DNA from: Epiperipatus broadwayi
Taxonomy: Eukaryota > Onychophora > Udeonychophora > Euonychophora > Peripatidae
Assembly (NCBI GenBank): GCA_028023455.1
Contig: JAQFVV010000012.1
Coordinates: 13,406,364-13,470,363, forward strand
Length of the DNA: 64,000 nucleotides
Direction: 5' to 3'
A model generated the notes under the pieces. The model was not told the DNA's origin. It saw only the letters and a list, made by a program, of their open reading frames with translations, and ran no database searches. Below are positions 24,747-36,689 of this stretch, one piece after another (position 1 is the stretch's first letter; each line of letters opens with the position of its first letter). A program made the translations under genes and the position numbers.

Positions 24747-25021
24747 TTCAAACCATCCTTAGTGCTAAACAATACATCCAACATATCACCCCTAAAATTT
24801 AATAATAACCAACTCAACAAAAAAATTTAATCTATAAAGTTTATTATAATTAACATCTTATTGCTAAGTAATGAATAATCACTAAAATTCCCAATTATAA
24901 TATCATATTTATATTTCACCAATATATCCTGATACTGATGATGATGATAATAACAATGTTTGCTTAAATTCATTTAAAACTTTAATTAAAAAGATTAAAT
25001 TCTTATTTCTTATTACAAATT

Positions 25022-25190
25022 TTTGTTATTAAACAGGCAAAACTCTCCATAGCCAGAAATTAATTTGGGGATATTGGATGGGTAGGCACTAGATGGGGAT
25101 TTTTTGCACATGCCTTCTGGCATCCATTGATTACTCTGGTTGGTACAGGGTGGTACTACTATATAAAGAGTTTTGCTTGTTTAATAACAG
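25022..25190. mobile_element. Short copy of the hammerhead-linked foldback family
   Basis: It begins GTTATTAAACAGGCAAAACT and ends in the inverse (AGTTTTGCTTGTTTAATAAC), giving a TIR of about 22 bp. The body from GCCAGAAATTAATTTGG through GGCATCCATTGATTACTC matches 33413-33500 inside the foldback at 33034. The ribozyme part is decayed: there is no CTGATGA, GAAAC is GAAAT, and the cleavage triplet is lost. The sequence beyond the right end (AGTTATGTGCTAGCATAAG) matches 63834 near the end of the window, where the middle is absent. Confidence 0.65.
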
Positions 25191-25377
25191 TTATGTGCTA
25201 GCATAAGAGATGTTGATCATGTGATACAAAGTTTTGTCCTCAATTGATTGATAACTAGTTCACTTATTAAATTTGTTTAAATATAGCATTCAAAATTTAC
25301 AAAATTAATTTATCTGACAATAATTTTCTGACTAATATGGTGACTTAGCTGTCACATAATGAGATGGTTGGCACCAA

Positions 25378-27100
25378 TTTCACTAACACCAAGTTCCAAA
25401 GTTCAATGATAATACAAACAGATGCTAATGAAGCCAAAAATAATATTCACTAGATCAGTAGTAAAAGTAATAATAATCCAATAGTTATAAATAAACAAAA
25501 GAAACAATATTTCAACCTCTTATAATTTCACTAACACTGAATTCCAAAGTTTAAAGATAATACAAGCCAATGCTAATGTTATTAAAAATAACCCTCAACA
25601 GATGAATAGTAAAAATAATAATAATCCAATAGATGTTAATAACAAAGGTAACAATATTTCAACTTTTCCCCAGTCAGTTCCAAGATATAAAAAACCACCC
25701 CTAGTAACATCAGAGGACAGGATCTCAATATCCAAGAAGCACAATCCCCTCCCTCTACAGTTTGGAATACAGATGCTCTTATAATAGTCAATGATATGTT
25801 CAATAATCAATTCCAAGAGGATTATTTGCAACTTTTTAAAAGATTCTATATGCTACAGATGTTAATATTTCTCTATATAAATTTCCTAGGCAATTATTAT
25901 TAATTATTTGATATAATATCCTTGCATGGGATGTGGCATAACGTTCCATGTATAGCTGAACATCCAATTCCCAGGTATTTGATAATCGAGTTATTTCAGA
26001 TCACACAGAGAGATTGATTTCATGCACAAATAAAATCACTCAGAAATTTTGCCTTAATTATGGTGGATCCAAATCGCTACAACTGTATCAAAAGGAAGCT
26101 CAAAAACATCTACTTGAGATACACCCTTCAAGATTTCCAGCATATGATGCAACTATTTGGCAAAATTAAAACTTTCCACCCCATACATCTAAGGATATCC
26201 CTATACATATCCCTAGTAACAGTTATGATTTCAAATTACAACTGCACTATGACACTGATCCGAATGTAATTCCAAAACAAATACTTGATCAAAAAGCTAC
26301 CCTGTGAATATATGAGAGGATGTCACCAGTGAGGTCATTTACTAGTGCAATGTGCTAATTTCCAAACTTCAAATTTCAGAAAAACCAGCTGATCATCTAA
26401 ATTCCCAAATCAAAAAAGAACAGCCAACAATGAATCTTTCCATGATTACATCCATCAATAGCCAAGAGTTTGTCCATGCACATACTACCTATCCTACTAT
26501 ACGCTCATCCCCCCCCTCAATCTTGATCCACCATCTAGAGGCAGATAATGATAATGATAATCATGACAGCTTAATTGATATACAAACAATCCCTAACTCA
26601 GATAATATTGTTTTCAACACTACTCCCAATGTAACAACAAAGGCAGCACTACTTCAAATAAGATTAATACTGTCACAGAAACTCTTATTTATAAGCATAC
26701 ACATAACAATAAAATCTCAACACATATCATGGAAAATAATTTCTCCATGTTTATTACTTATATTAAACCATCTCTCCCCTCCAACACTATTTAATAAAAC
26801 AAAAAGGAAAACTGGACAATCCCCAAAAAGACTCTGCAACTTAAAGCACCAAAAACAGATGTGGTTGACTTGTTGATGCTGGACATGGACTATGTATAAC
26901 CCAGTCATATCCACATGCAAACTAAATTATCTTTAGCTGACTCCATATATTAATCTATCCTATCTCTCATCAACAGCAACAAATACCCTCAACAGTTGGG
27001 CTGGAAACATTGTTAGCTACTGATCAACCAACATTATAAATTCATAATTATATAACCAGACTTTCCTGAAAACATTAAAATTTACACTCACCCTAACTGA
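25378..27100 (+). pseudogene. LINE-G ORF1 relics
   Basis: Fragments include an Asn-rich region (NPQQMNSKNNNNPIDVNNK), SVPRYKKPPLVTSEDRIS, and near 26305-26355 a broken zinc-knuckle-like CHQ-stop-GHLLVQC where the stop TGA sits at the expected second cysteine. In LINE-I the equivalent ORF1 knuckle is intact (CFHCKQHGHVINTC). Function as an RNA-binding ORF1 protein is inferred from position and the knuckle. Confidence 0.5.
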
Positions 27101-27136
27101 TGACTAGAATTAATTACCCAAAAAAAACCTTGATAA

Positions 27137-30100
27137 ATGAAACTAAAAATTACTGCACTTAATGTTCAAGGTATCAACTCAATGACCAAACCTTTTCAAT
27201 TAAAAAAGTGGATAAGCAATATAAACTTCCTGCTTGATGCATGACAAAAATATACAATGGATCCCATATTGACCCTGCTGCGTCCTCAATAGACAGGGCT
27301 TCAGTGCCTGCACCAGAGATACATCTTCACCATTAGCTGAAACTGGAATTGTTTTTCACTCCCAGCTGCCCATTCTCATCATTCAAGATTATTTATTTAG
27401 ACTTGAATCTCTTAATCACTACATTTCATGGCCATAATTACACCACTAAATATTATATTTATATATATATATCCCTCCTGATCCTATTGTTATTTCAACC
27501 ATTATTCTGACAATTAACTCTTTGCTTGCCTCTTCCCCCACATCCAATTTTTATGGGAGATTTTAATCTTCATTATCAATATTTCATGTCAAATGGCTTC
27601 ATCTAATAATCTTTCCACTAATGAGTCATTAAGGCTTTGTGCCAACAAACTGTGTTAAGTTCCATAATAAGGAGTATGCCTTACTCGTCAATGTTTGCTT
27701 TTACTCACCAATTCTATATCATTTAATTCAATTTTGACCTTAATCCTATTCGTTTTTCTGACCATTCTGGACAAACTCTCATCCTGAATCTGAATGAACT
27801 ACACATCACAGTCATTCATTTGCACAAAACCTTTTGAATACTTCTATCCTCATATGCCACAGAGTTCTTATTCTCTGAAACATAGGTTATGTTGCAAAAA
27901 TTGAAATATATAAAACTTGATCCGGTCCAAAGGTACCTTGCCTTTATACATATATCATTCAATATCCAATATCTCACATGCAGTTCACCTCCACTGTCCC
28001 AACTTCTGGCATTGGTCGATGAGTTGCTACATGCACTTTCCCAGGCTTATCAAAAAACCACCAACTTAAAAAATATATTATCATTACAAAAAGGTTTTGT
28101 CTTACTTATCAGCACTCATGGATCTGGAGGTATATTCACTAGGCCCTGGGCCACCCATCCATACTAAAAGTCCCTGGGCATTCCAAGTTGACAATAAGTT
28201 TGCAAGTTCTAGCATAATTAAACCTATATACCAATATTTCAAGCAGATTACAAATCCACAATGCATTCACTCCTTCAGACTTAATTGGACCAGCTGATAG
28301 TAATATCGCATTTCAAACCATACAATTTTCTGACAAGCTTCACACCATAAATAACTCATGTCACCCAGGTTCCAATGGTATTCCTGTTTTTGTTTTTGCC
28401 CACCTTAGGCATTTAACTGCATTATATTTCTGTGATATGGCAAATTACCTGTTCCAAAGGATATATGACATCAAAGGTCTACATCCAATCTCAATTGTAC
28501 CATTTATCAAAAAACCATGCTTAGCTTCTACTCTTACCAACCTTCATTCAATTTCTATGGGGCTACTAGGAATTAAAATACTGGAAAAGGTTGTAAAAAA
28601 TCATCTAGAGCCACACACAGTTCCTTTAATTTGCAATAAGCAGTTGCAAAAAAGGTTCTCCTGCCATACAGGCTGCTATGATGTTTGTTCAAGATATGCT
28701 CTGATTGCCATTCTGCTAGATATAGTCTACATTTGACTGTCTCTACTACTATTCTGATTGATATGCTAGCTAACACTACCATTCCACGTACTCTGCTTTA
28801 CTTAATTACCAACCCGCAGTAGATACATATCACTCTCAATGGAAAAAGTTCACCATCATTCACCCCTACACAATCCATCTCCAAAGGTTCACCTCTTAAT
28901 GCACTGTTCTAATTTTCCACATAAATCCCCTATTAAAGCATTTATAACAGACATTCTCAGGCATCCAAATTATACATGCACACCAATACATTCTATACAT
29001 AGCATACATGAATGATGTCGCTGCTTTCATACTATCTTGTAAGCATCTCCCCATATTGCAAAGCATCCTCAATCAATATACTGTCGCAGATAAACTTAGA
29101 TTTAACACGAGTAGACAGTAGCATGCTTTCTTTACATCAACAAGCCAGACACTCAAATATTCCAGGGAAAGGAAACACCTCTCTTAGGCTTCCCATTTTA
29201 CATGGGTTCATGATGAACAAAACCAACTTACAAAACAAGTTTAAAGAAAATGCCACACAGATTACCAACTCCCTCTCCAAAGCTTATCTTTCCCTTTTTG
29301 CTAAAATTAACCTATTTAATATACTCATAATGACTAAGATTACATATTATTTGCCTATTGTTAAATTTTCAAAATCGTTTAATTCTGCCATCTTCTCTCT
29401 GCAACAAGCTACTATGGGGCAGGAAGACAGTTTTAATCTCAGTTAAGAGACTTAATTGTCCACCCATTAATGATGGTCTGGATCTCCACAGTACCCAAGT
29501 GCTCTATTTCGAAAAAGCTATAAATTCAATTGCATCAATTGTTCAACAGTTCCCAACACTATGATCACTGTTACTAGTAATCACTACTGATAGACCTCCC
29601 CCTCTATCAGCTTCTTTTCTCACCACACTTTACCAATCAATCCTATTAGCATCCAACCGATCAACATTCCCCATGACTAATAAATACACAGACTGTCAAA
29701 TGTATGCTATACTATATTCAGAAGCCAACAAAGATTTTCCTACTGTACTTGGTATCAATAACCATCAGCTACTCTGCTCCTTCAAAACAGGTCCCTGGAG
29801 ACTAAATTTTTTTATTTTCTAGTTCATTTTAACCTACATGCATTGCCAACATCTTATTTTGTCCAGAATCATCATCTATATAAAAATATAAATCCATACT
29901 GCACCTTATGTCATGGGCAGAGGAAATTCAACAACACCTCTTCCAACAGTGTCAAGCCCTCAACCAAATCAGGACTATGATGCTAAATAGATAGTGATAA
30001 GTTGCATTTATACAACAGCTAATTCAATTCTATCAGAAGATACACTACTCCCCACAGCATGCACAACAACTTTCACACTGTATGCCTTCTGATGACCTCA

Positions 30101-30600
30101 CTGCATCTTCATCATTGAAAATAACACCAAAAGACACCCAGCTACATTCACGAATAAGCATCAACAAATCAAGGTCAGGGACAACAATACTGCACTGCCA
30201 AATATTTTTGCTGACACATGGTCACTACTAAAATAACCATCCAATTTATAAAAGATCATAATCCAACAAAAATCACATTGAATAGCATTAAATGGTATCA
30301 TCCATTACTCTCAACATAGCTGACCTTCATTACCATTCACCACCAACTACTGCAATCCAACAGCTGTCACCATTTATAATTCTACTCTGAATTGACTTTC
30401 TATTGTACAGAACCCATAGCATGGATTATAAGTTATTTCCCTATTGTACTCCAAGATTAACAATTAAAAGAACAATCAAGATTAATTTAGTGATTATAAA
30501 TAATTTCCAATATGATGCCAGATTTTACAATCTTAGGACACATCTATTTATCTATGAAGTTGAGTTTTATATTGAACTGTTTTTTTAAGACTAATTATTA
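27137..30600 (+). pseudogene. LINE-G ORF2, endonuclease and reverse transcriptase relics
   Basis: Begins MKLKITALNVQGINSMTKPF, the usual start of an APE-type endonuclease, with many stops after it. RT motifs appear at about 28340-28740: CHPGSNGIPVFVFAHL, GLHPISIVPFIKK and GLLGIKILEKVVKNHL. The C-terminal block is at 29012-29560: ITNSLSKAYLSLFAKINLFN, ILIMTKITYYLPIVKF and a frameshifted LLWGRKTVLISVKRLN. A frameshifted YCTLC with EEIQQHLFQQCQ at 29890-29960 is the C-terminal CCHC. The WGRK block with a downstream CCHC is the pattern of L1/Tx1-type ORF2. Confidence 0.65.
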
Positions 30601-30850
30601 AACTCGATATCTGTCTCTGTATCCAAAACTAATAGCAGCATTTGTAAAAAAATATACCTTGAAATCTGATTAATGTAACCTTAAAATTAATCCATATAAA
30701 GACCAATACAACATAATTGCACCTATACCTCTTACAATCAAAGTGAAGTAATACTATGTAACTCAAAGAACTAATAAAAGTTTATTGTTGAATAACAACA
30801 GCAACAGCAGCAACAATAACAACAAGAAGAATAACCACCAGCTTTTAGAC

Positions 30851-31911
30851 TGAGTCAATCCATCCCACATGGATCTCCCCTCAGTGCTTTGGTCTTGACA
30901 CTATATATAAACCCTCTATTAATAGAGATACAGAAAAAAATAAAAGGTATTCAAATTCCAAACATCTGGTTTAAATATATCATGCATAGCCTATATCTGA
31001 CATATCAAACTGGCGGCCCGTGTCTATGATGCTATGCAATAAAATGAAAACAGAACGATAGGTTGCAAACAATAAATTAATTTTAAAAAAGCTTTTATAT
31101 TTAATTACATGAACTAAAATATATACAATAACTGTAGATTACATACATATCTAATTTATAATTCTCGGTTACACACATAGATAAATATTTTTGATGACAT
31201 GCTTTTATGATGATGAAACATTTGAGATAAGATGAACTTCAAAGCTGGCAACATTAATAATATGCTGCTGTGCTTCCAAAAACATAATATATATTCCAGC
31301 AAAACTTTAGTCAGCTATTTGCACTATCAATATAGCAATCCCATCTGCAAATGTTGGGTTTTTCTTAGAATTGTAACAAAAGACAGTTGTGCTAGTTTCT
31401 TTGTCCAGATTGGGGTGTTAAAAATTTGCGGGTTGTTTCATTTTATAACTCATTCAAGCAAGTAAATTAATGTCTGAGAGTTTCTACCTTACCAATAACA
31501 AGCATGCATTTGACATTTTATATAATATTTTAATTACAGTAAAACATGAGAAACAATAATATTTTACATATAAGTTTGTAACGATTACAATTCAGTTTGC
31601 AAAACCCCAAAAGATCTAGTCTATGTTCAGTCTTGGGGAACTTCAGTAGCTTTGGCCATTTCTAATCTATGGCCTTATGCACAGCTTTCTTCTTTGTCAC
31701 ATAGCTATCTTAATTGCTCCATGCTGGAAAATCTGGGGCTGAGAGAAAGAAAAGAAAATCTGTCCTTTTTATCGATACCTCCATTTATCGAGCATAATTC
31801 CAGAAGCGAGAATAGACAGCAGCGCTCTCTTTACATTTAATCACTAGAATAGTGTTAAATACTTACAATAATAACTGAAACACAGGTTTATTATATACCT
31901 GTGTCTATACA
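30851..31911 (+). other. Mostly featureless; one unassigned 88-codon frame at 31577-31840
   Basis: The stretch 31577-31840 is open on the plus strand and reads YVQSWGTSVALAISNLWPYA then LSSLSHSYLNCSMLENLGL. Codon use is mixed and hydrophobic blocks alternate with charged ones, so it could be a remnant of a coding region, but no family is recognised and no clear splice sites were found. The rest of the stretch shows nothing. Confidence 0.3.
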
Positions 31912-32379
31912 TGTAATAGATAGGGTATATGAGCATAGACTTTCACACAACCCACCACCCTCCACACTATCTCATAACACTGATACCCTTGAACACATAT
32001 ATGTTGAAAAGATAAATAATTACCAATATATGTATTTCATGCTAAACCAGCAATCATCAGTTGGTCCAGATTACCATCTCTACACATATATGCAGTGCTC
32101 AGATATATATTAAGATAGCCAAACCTCACACTTTAATGGACAGGCTTCAATTAAAGTGTGAGGTTTGGCTATCTTAATATATATCTCAGCACTTACAGCA
32201 TATATGTGTAGAGATGGTAATCTGGACCAACTGATGATTGCTGGTTTAGCATGAAATATGGATATTGGTGATTATTTATCTTTTCAACATATATGTGTTC
32301 AAGTGTATCAGTGTTATGAGATAGTGTGGAGAGTGGTGAGTTGTGTGAAGGTCTGTGCTCATATACCCTATCTATTACA
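31912..32379. mobile_element. 468 bp foldback with 226 bp arms and a 12 base loop
   Basis: The left arm (31912-32137) starts TGTAATAGATAGGGTATATG and the right arm (32150-32379) is its inverse with only scattered differences. The loop at 32138-32149 reads GGACAGGCTTCA. No coding capacity. The flanks show no clear duplication. Such long near-perfect arms imply a recent origin or gene conversion between the arms. Transcripts would form a long double-stranded RNA hairpin. The outer part of the arm (GAGATAGTGTGGAGAGTG) resembles the tRNA-like insert in LINE-C. Confidence 0.85.
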
Positions 32380-32749
32380 AGGCTTATATAAATCCTTATG
32401 AAACATATATAGCATAAACATAATTGGAATTTTTTTAATTTTTAAAACATAATCTAAAGCCCTATTCTTATTATAGAAAATGCCACTTCCAACGCTAAAT
32501 GAAAAATGAAAGATTGATGATGAGGAAAGAAAATTTCAAGTAAGGTGGGAAATAAACTATTTTGTATGGAAATGAACAATAAGATTATGTTCTTAATTTG
32601 CAAAGAATTGATTAGTATCGCTAAAGAATACAACATTAAGCAACATTATAGCACCAATCATCAAAAACAATTTTCGTCTTTGAAGCAAAAATAAGAACAA
32701 TGAAGATTCATTAACTAGCCATCTTCATTAAGTAGCCAGCAAGGAAAGC
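32380..32749. other. Spacer before the hAT pseudogene
   Basis: No supported gene. It may contain the lost 5' part of the hAT transposase (a BED or CHC2 zinc finger would be expected there), but only weak fragments are visible. Confidence 0.35.
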
Positions 32750-33171
32750 TTACAAAATTCATGAAAAGTAATGAATCAGTAACAAGAGCTAGTTACAAAG
32801 CAAAACATTCAAAATCATTCACCGATGATTATTTAATCAAAGAATGTATGATAAAAGCTGCCGAATTTGTTTGTCCAGAAAAGGTACAGGCATTTTGAGA
32901 CATCTCATTATCAAGAAGTACAGTGACAGATAAAATTACTGAAATGTATCACTTTGCAACTACAGGAAAAGTACGAATATAAGAAATGTTGCACCAGTTG
33001 CTGTTTTTTTCGTGGTTGTGATAATATGAGGATGATTACCATTTCTTATGGTTGCATATTACTGTTACTATAACAGGCAAAAACTCACTATACATATTGC
33101 CACACTGCAAGCTAGAGTAATCAATGGATGCCAGAAGACTTGTGCATAAAATCCCCATCTAGTGCCTACTC

Positions 33172-33225
33172 ATCCAATATCTCCAGACTAGTTTCTGGCT
33201 TGTGGCCTTTATTATTAAAGAACCA
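33172..33225 (-). ncRNA. Decayed hammerhead copy in the opposite arm
   Basis: On the minus strand, GCCAGAAACTAGTCTGG matches the right-arm ribozyme over GAAAC, stem III and GTC, but the core CTGATGA reads ATAATAA. The changes remove essential guanines, so cleavage is not expected. Confidence 0.65.
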
Positions 33226-33383
33226 AAGACACCAAAACATATGGTTATAAGCTGATGGGCTTGGATTGAAAATATTAAGATGTTTTCAATTTAAGACTCA
33301 TAGTTTTGTAGTTAAGTAGAGATAAAAGGTAGCTGCTGGAGTATTACACTGTATCCTAAGATCTATGTGCAATGCTCTTAGAT

Positions 33384-33438
33384 CCAAGGCTCTTCACTGA
33401 TGAAGGCTACAAGCCAGAAACTAGTCTGGAAATATTGG
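33384..33438 (+). ncRNA. Type I hammerhead ribozyme, intact conserved core
   Basis: The core CTGATGA is at 33397-33403, stem II is GGCT-ACA-AGCC, and GAAAC is at 33417-33421. A minimal palindromic stem III (ACTAGT) contains the cleavage triplet GTC at 33424-33426. Stem I pairs TTCA (33393-33396) with TGGA (33427-33430) and, past an internal loop, CCAA (33384-33387) with TTGG (33435-33438). Short stem III and an open stem I are the features of hammerheads in Penelope-like elements and animal retrozymes, which cut RNA monomers from longer transcripts. All catalytic core bases are present. Activity is inferred; the very short stem III may need dimers. Confidence 0.8.
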
Positions 33439-34726
33439 ATGAGTAGGCATTAGATGGGGATTTATGTACAAGCCTTCTGGCATCCATTGACTACTATAGC
33501 TTGCAGTGTGGCAATACGTAGAGTTTTTGCCTGTTTTAATATGAGGATCACCGAAGAATTGTTGGAATTCATTCCTCTTCATGGAATTACTGGTAAAGAT
33601 ATTTTTAACTTGCCTCTTGACAAGCTTGTTTCTGTGACAACAGATGGTGCTAAATCGATGACAGGTGAAACTAAAGGTTTTTGTGTCATGGCTGGCAAGA
33701 AAATTACAAGATGAGCATCCAGATAAACCGAAAATCAAAGCTTTTCATTGCCTCATTCACCAACAAGTTCTGTGTTTAAAATTATTAAAAATGGACCAAA
33801 TATTTAAAACAATTACAAACATAATCAACTATTCAATCAAGAGCACTTAACTATCGTCAATTTACTTCGTTCCTTAAAGATTTAGAATCCGAATTTGATC
33901 TTCCTTATTAAATAGAAGTTTGTTGATTGTCCTGCCACAAAGTTTTAAAGAGTTTCTATTTGCGTTTGGAAAAAATATTATTTTTTGAAATGAAAAATGA
34001 AAACAGTGAAAATATAGTGGTTTAAAAGATCCATTGTGGATACAAGACCTAGCATTTTTGACAGATATTACAGGCCATCTGAATAATCTTAATATTACAT
34101 TACAAGACAAAGATCAAGATAATGAACATGTATGATACAGTTGCAAGCTTTGTACAAAAACTGAATTTGTTTAAAAATCATTTGCAAAAGAACGTTTTGA
34201 CGTATTTTGCTACATGTGAGCAGTTAAAAACACAAAATCAAAGTTACTTGTTTTCCCAATACTCTGCAAAAATTGGAAAAAAAAAACGAATTCTATAAAC
34301 ATTTTGATGATTTCGAGAAGTTAAAAGAATTTTTTTCTCTTTTCAATGGATCTTTTGATTTTGAAGGTGAAAAAGCTCTGACTTCAATACAACTGGAATT
34401 AACTGATTTCCAGAATTTGATTTTAAAAAACAAATATCGAGAAATAAAAATTCCCAAAATATATTCCTATTTAAGTGAAAGATATTCAGAAATTAAAAAA
34501 TTTTTGCTCAAATTTTATGCTTTTTTGGAAGTACATACTTAAGTGAGCAATTATTTGCATGCATGAAATTAAATAAAACAGCTTATGGATCAAGATTAAT
34601 CGATAAACATCTGCCATAATAAAAATTGTGTGTTCTGCCTTTGAATCCAGATATTGAAAAACTAGTAGGACGAAAGCGCTGGCAAGTTAATCAAATAAAA
34701 TAAATATTATATTTAATGTTTTCATA

Positions 34727-35180
34727 GTATTATTTTCTATTACATACCGATATTTCGACGAACTAGCATCTGCCATTGTTAAAGTTAACTTTTGAAAGAA
34801 AAAGCTGTTAGATCTTAACATCACTAAGTGTGAGATTCGTTGTGAAATAGTTTATTATTCCGAATGTGTGGTTTATCAAATTGTTTATTGCCCTCAGTTT
34901 TACCACCTTAAATTAAAAGATAAAAATGAATGGCTTTCACATGGCTGGAATAGCGGATGAAGCACAACATATTCCAGCCATGTGGAAGCTTATCACTTAA
35001 AATTAATAGGTGGTAAAACTGAGAAAAATAAACAATTCGATAAGCCACATATTCGGAATGCTAAACTATTTCATGATGAATCTCGCACTAAGTGACATTA
35101 CTGTCTGAGATCTAACGGGTTTTTTTCAAAATGGCGAATGCTAGTTCGTCGAAACATAGGTATATAATGGAAAATAATAC
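34727..35180. mobile_element. 454 bp foldback next to the hAT end
   Basis: GTATTATTTTC at the left is mirrored by GAAAATAATAC at the right. The arms of about 220 bases share TTTCGACGAACTAGCAT, GTTAGATCT, TTCCGAATRTGTGG and TCAGTTTTACCACCT in inverse order, and the centre near 34950 has CACATGGCTGGAAT and its inverse. The arms are about 85 percent alike by eye. The plus right arm contains CTAGTTCGTCGAAACAT, similar to the motif preceding the 3' end of Penelope elements. No coding capacity and no clear target duplication. Confidence 0.8.
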
Positions 35181-35199
35181 ACGGTTTAACCCTCACTCC

Positions 35200-36680
35200 C
35201 CCCAAAAAATAATAATTTATCTAAATAAATGTTTGAATGAAAGCAATACTATATCAAGTGTATATTAATGAACTGAATTCACTAAACTACATAATATGCT
35301 TTAATTACCCCACCAATATTCCTGCATTCTCACTTCAAAATAAAATTTTTAAGAAAATTTGTGTGATATGGCCCCAGAGAACCTTACCAGTAGCATTAAA
35401 CGGCCCATTATTTGAATGAGTTTGACATGCATGGCCTATAGGGACGATGTAACTGTTTTCCTCCCCTCTAAAAAGAATCTCCCAATACTACAAGAGATAA
35501 TCAAGAATTATATCTCAAATTTTAACTAAAAAAATTAACATATATAAAACTGCTGCATGGTCAATATACACAGGCAAGTACTGTGCAGAAATGTTTAATG
35601 GCAAACCAACTGCTTTCCTTGGTTTTCCATTCTACCTTGGCATCAATGGAATAAGACAAAAATGTTTTAAAATAAATTAAAGAAAGATGCATAAAAAATC
35701 ACCTCACTTGAAAAGTCATACCTATCAATATACATGAAGGTAGCACTATATATCAACTTATAATTACAAAAATTACCTACTACACCTATAATCAAATTTG
35801 CTAAAACATATCTAAAATCTCATCAATCTGTAACAAATTAATATGGAAAAGAAAGACAATAGCGATCTCTTTAAAAAATCTGAGCAGACCGCCATTTAGC
35901 AATGGACTCAGACTCCATACAATCAATGTTTTTTACACACAGAAATCAATAAATCTATTACCAGCCACAATAAAAAGATTTCCAGACCCGGAGTGTGATC
36001 AATATAACACCCACAGAAAAAACACTCCTTTCATATCGATATCTATTCACAATGATTGAAGAACTCAAGCCAATATATAACAAAATATCACTCAATAATG
36101 ATAAGTACACATATTGGGACATTTATAATATCATAAATCCAAACCAGACACCTTATCTACATCCATCAGCGCTTGGGATCTACCCACAACACATTTCGTT
36201 AGATTTACCCCTTTTGTAGACTATGTCTTAAAAAAGAAGAGATACAGGATCATTTCCTTCATCCCTGCACTGCACTGGAAACAATACGTCGCACAATGTT
36301 TACCACATACAGAAAGGCTAATATTTCAATTGATGAAATAATAAATAAATTTAAAAAAGGCAATATCCCTGGCTATTCGTGCAGCAACATATAACCTTTA
36401 TGCCTATAGGTGTACCAGATGCACCTTTGCTCTTGCTAATAACCCTCAATGCCACCAGCAACATACTCAATAAAACTAGAATTGTTCAGAAAAAGAGACA
36501 GCATTTTAGCTCAACCAGATGTGTTTGCGGCCACGGGGTCACACTTGAAACAAGATCCAGTCTATGAAATAGAAGTCGAATATGATAGATGGTGACACTT
36601 TCAATATCAGCAATTTTCAACTTTAAAGGCAAGCATAAACTGAACTAAATAGAAAACCAGATTCTAAAACAAACAAAAAA
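35200..36680 (+). pseudogene. LINE-H: 5'-truncated L1/Tx1-like RT fragment
   Basis: Starts around the catalytic motif, read as MAYRDDVTVFLPSKKNLPIL with RDD in place of ADD. Then come PTAFLGFPFYLGINGIRQKC, LIWKRKTIAISLKNLSRPPF and NGLRLHTINVFY. At 36213-36275 is a C-terminal zinc motif FCRLCLKKEEIQDHFLHPC (C-x2-C-x9-H-x3-C). The same order appears in LINE-G and LINE-I. Frameshifts link the pieces. No triplet tail was found before the Penelope fragment that follows. Confidence 0.75.
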
Positions 36681-36689
36681 AGCATGCAG

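Larger units (their letters stand above)
22213..24960 (-). mobile_element. LINE-C: heavily decayed CR1-like LINE
   Basis: Minus-strand element with a triplet tail at 22213-22268 (AAT run turning into ATT) and a 3' end reading ATAGATATTGAAT on the sense strand. Moving upstream there are the C-terminal ORF2 segment, fragments of the RT, and EN remnants near 24950-24580: YKYDIIIGNFSDYS in place of the GDFN motif, and DMLDVLF. Stops are everywhere, so it is old. LINE-F at 42401 is a second copy of the same subfamily and allows insertions to be read out of both. The 5' end is lost beyond the endonuclease. Confidence 0.75.
25370..30850 (+). mobile_element. LINE-G: decayed L1/Tx1-like LINE
   Basis: Plus-strand element in the order ORF1 relics (25370-27100), endonuclease (27137-27850), reverse transcriptase (28300-29560), C-terminal CCHC motif (29885-29990) and an AAC/AGC-rich tail at 30790-30838 after AATAAAAGTTTATTG. 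Motifs match LINE-H and LINE-I rather than the CR1-like elements. Two imperfect copies of a 148 bp unit (25378-25521 and 25526-25667) lie at the start. Stops throughout show it is dead. Confidence 0.7.
33022..33548. mobile_element. 503 bp inverted-repeat insertion carrying a hammerhead ribozyme
   Basis: The insert (33034-33536) lies between two copies of TAATATGAGGAT (33022-33033 and 33537-33548). Removing it with one copy restores the hAT frame through FFRGCDNMRITEELLEF, so the borders are exact. Inside, about 135 bases at the left (from AACAGGCAAAAACTC, 33074) are the inverse of the right end (to GAGTTTTTGCCTGTT, 33535). Both arms include the hammerhead region; the right copy has an intact core and the left copy a mutated one. 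No protein is encoded. A 12 bp target duplication suggests RNA-mediated insertion. Confidence 0.8.
32750..34705 (+). pseudogene. hAT transposase pseudogene, GTF2IRD2/ZBED5-like
   Basis: Recognisable blocks in order: SNESVTRASYKAKHSKSFTD and IKAAEFVCPEKVQAF (32768-32900); FFRGCDNMRITEELLEFIPL and GITGKDIFNL (split by the insertion); VSVTTDGAKSMTGETKGF with the second catalytic aspartate; HPDKPKIKAFHCLIHQQVLC; LNYRQFTSFLKDLESEFDL; WIQDLAFLTDITGHLNNLN; and the dimerisation region YLHAMKLNKTAYGSRLIDKH. This is the order of the hAT family that gave rise to GTF2IRD2 and related vertebrate genes. The first catalytic block (DEST-D) is missing, several stops and shifts occur, and a 503 bp insertion sits at 33034-33536. 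Confidence 0.85.
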
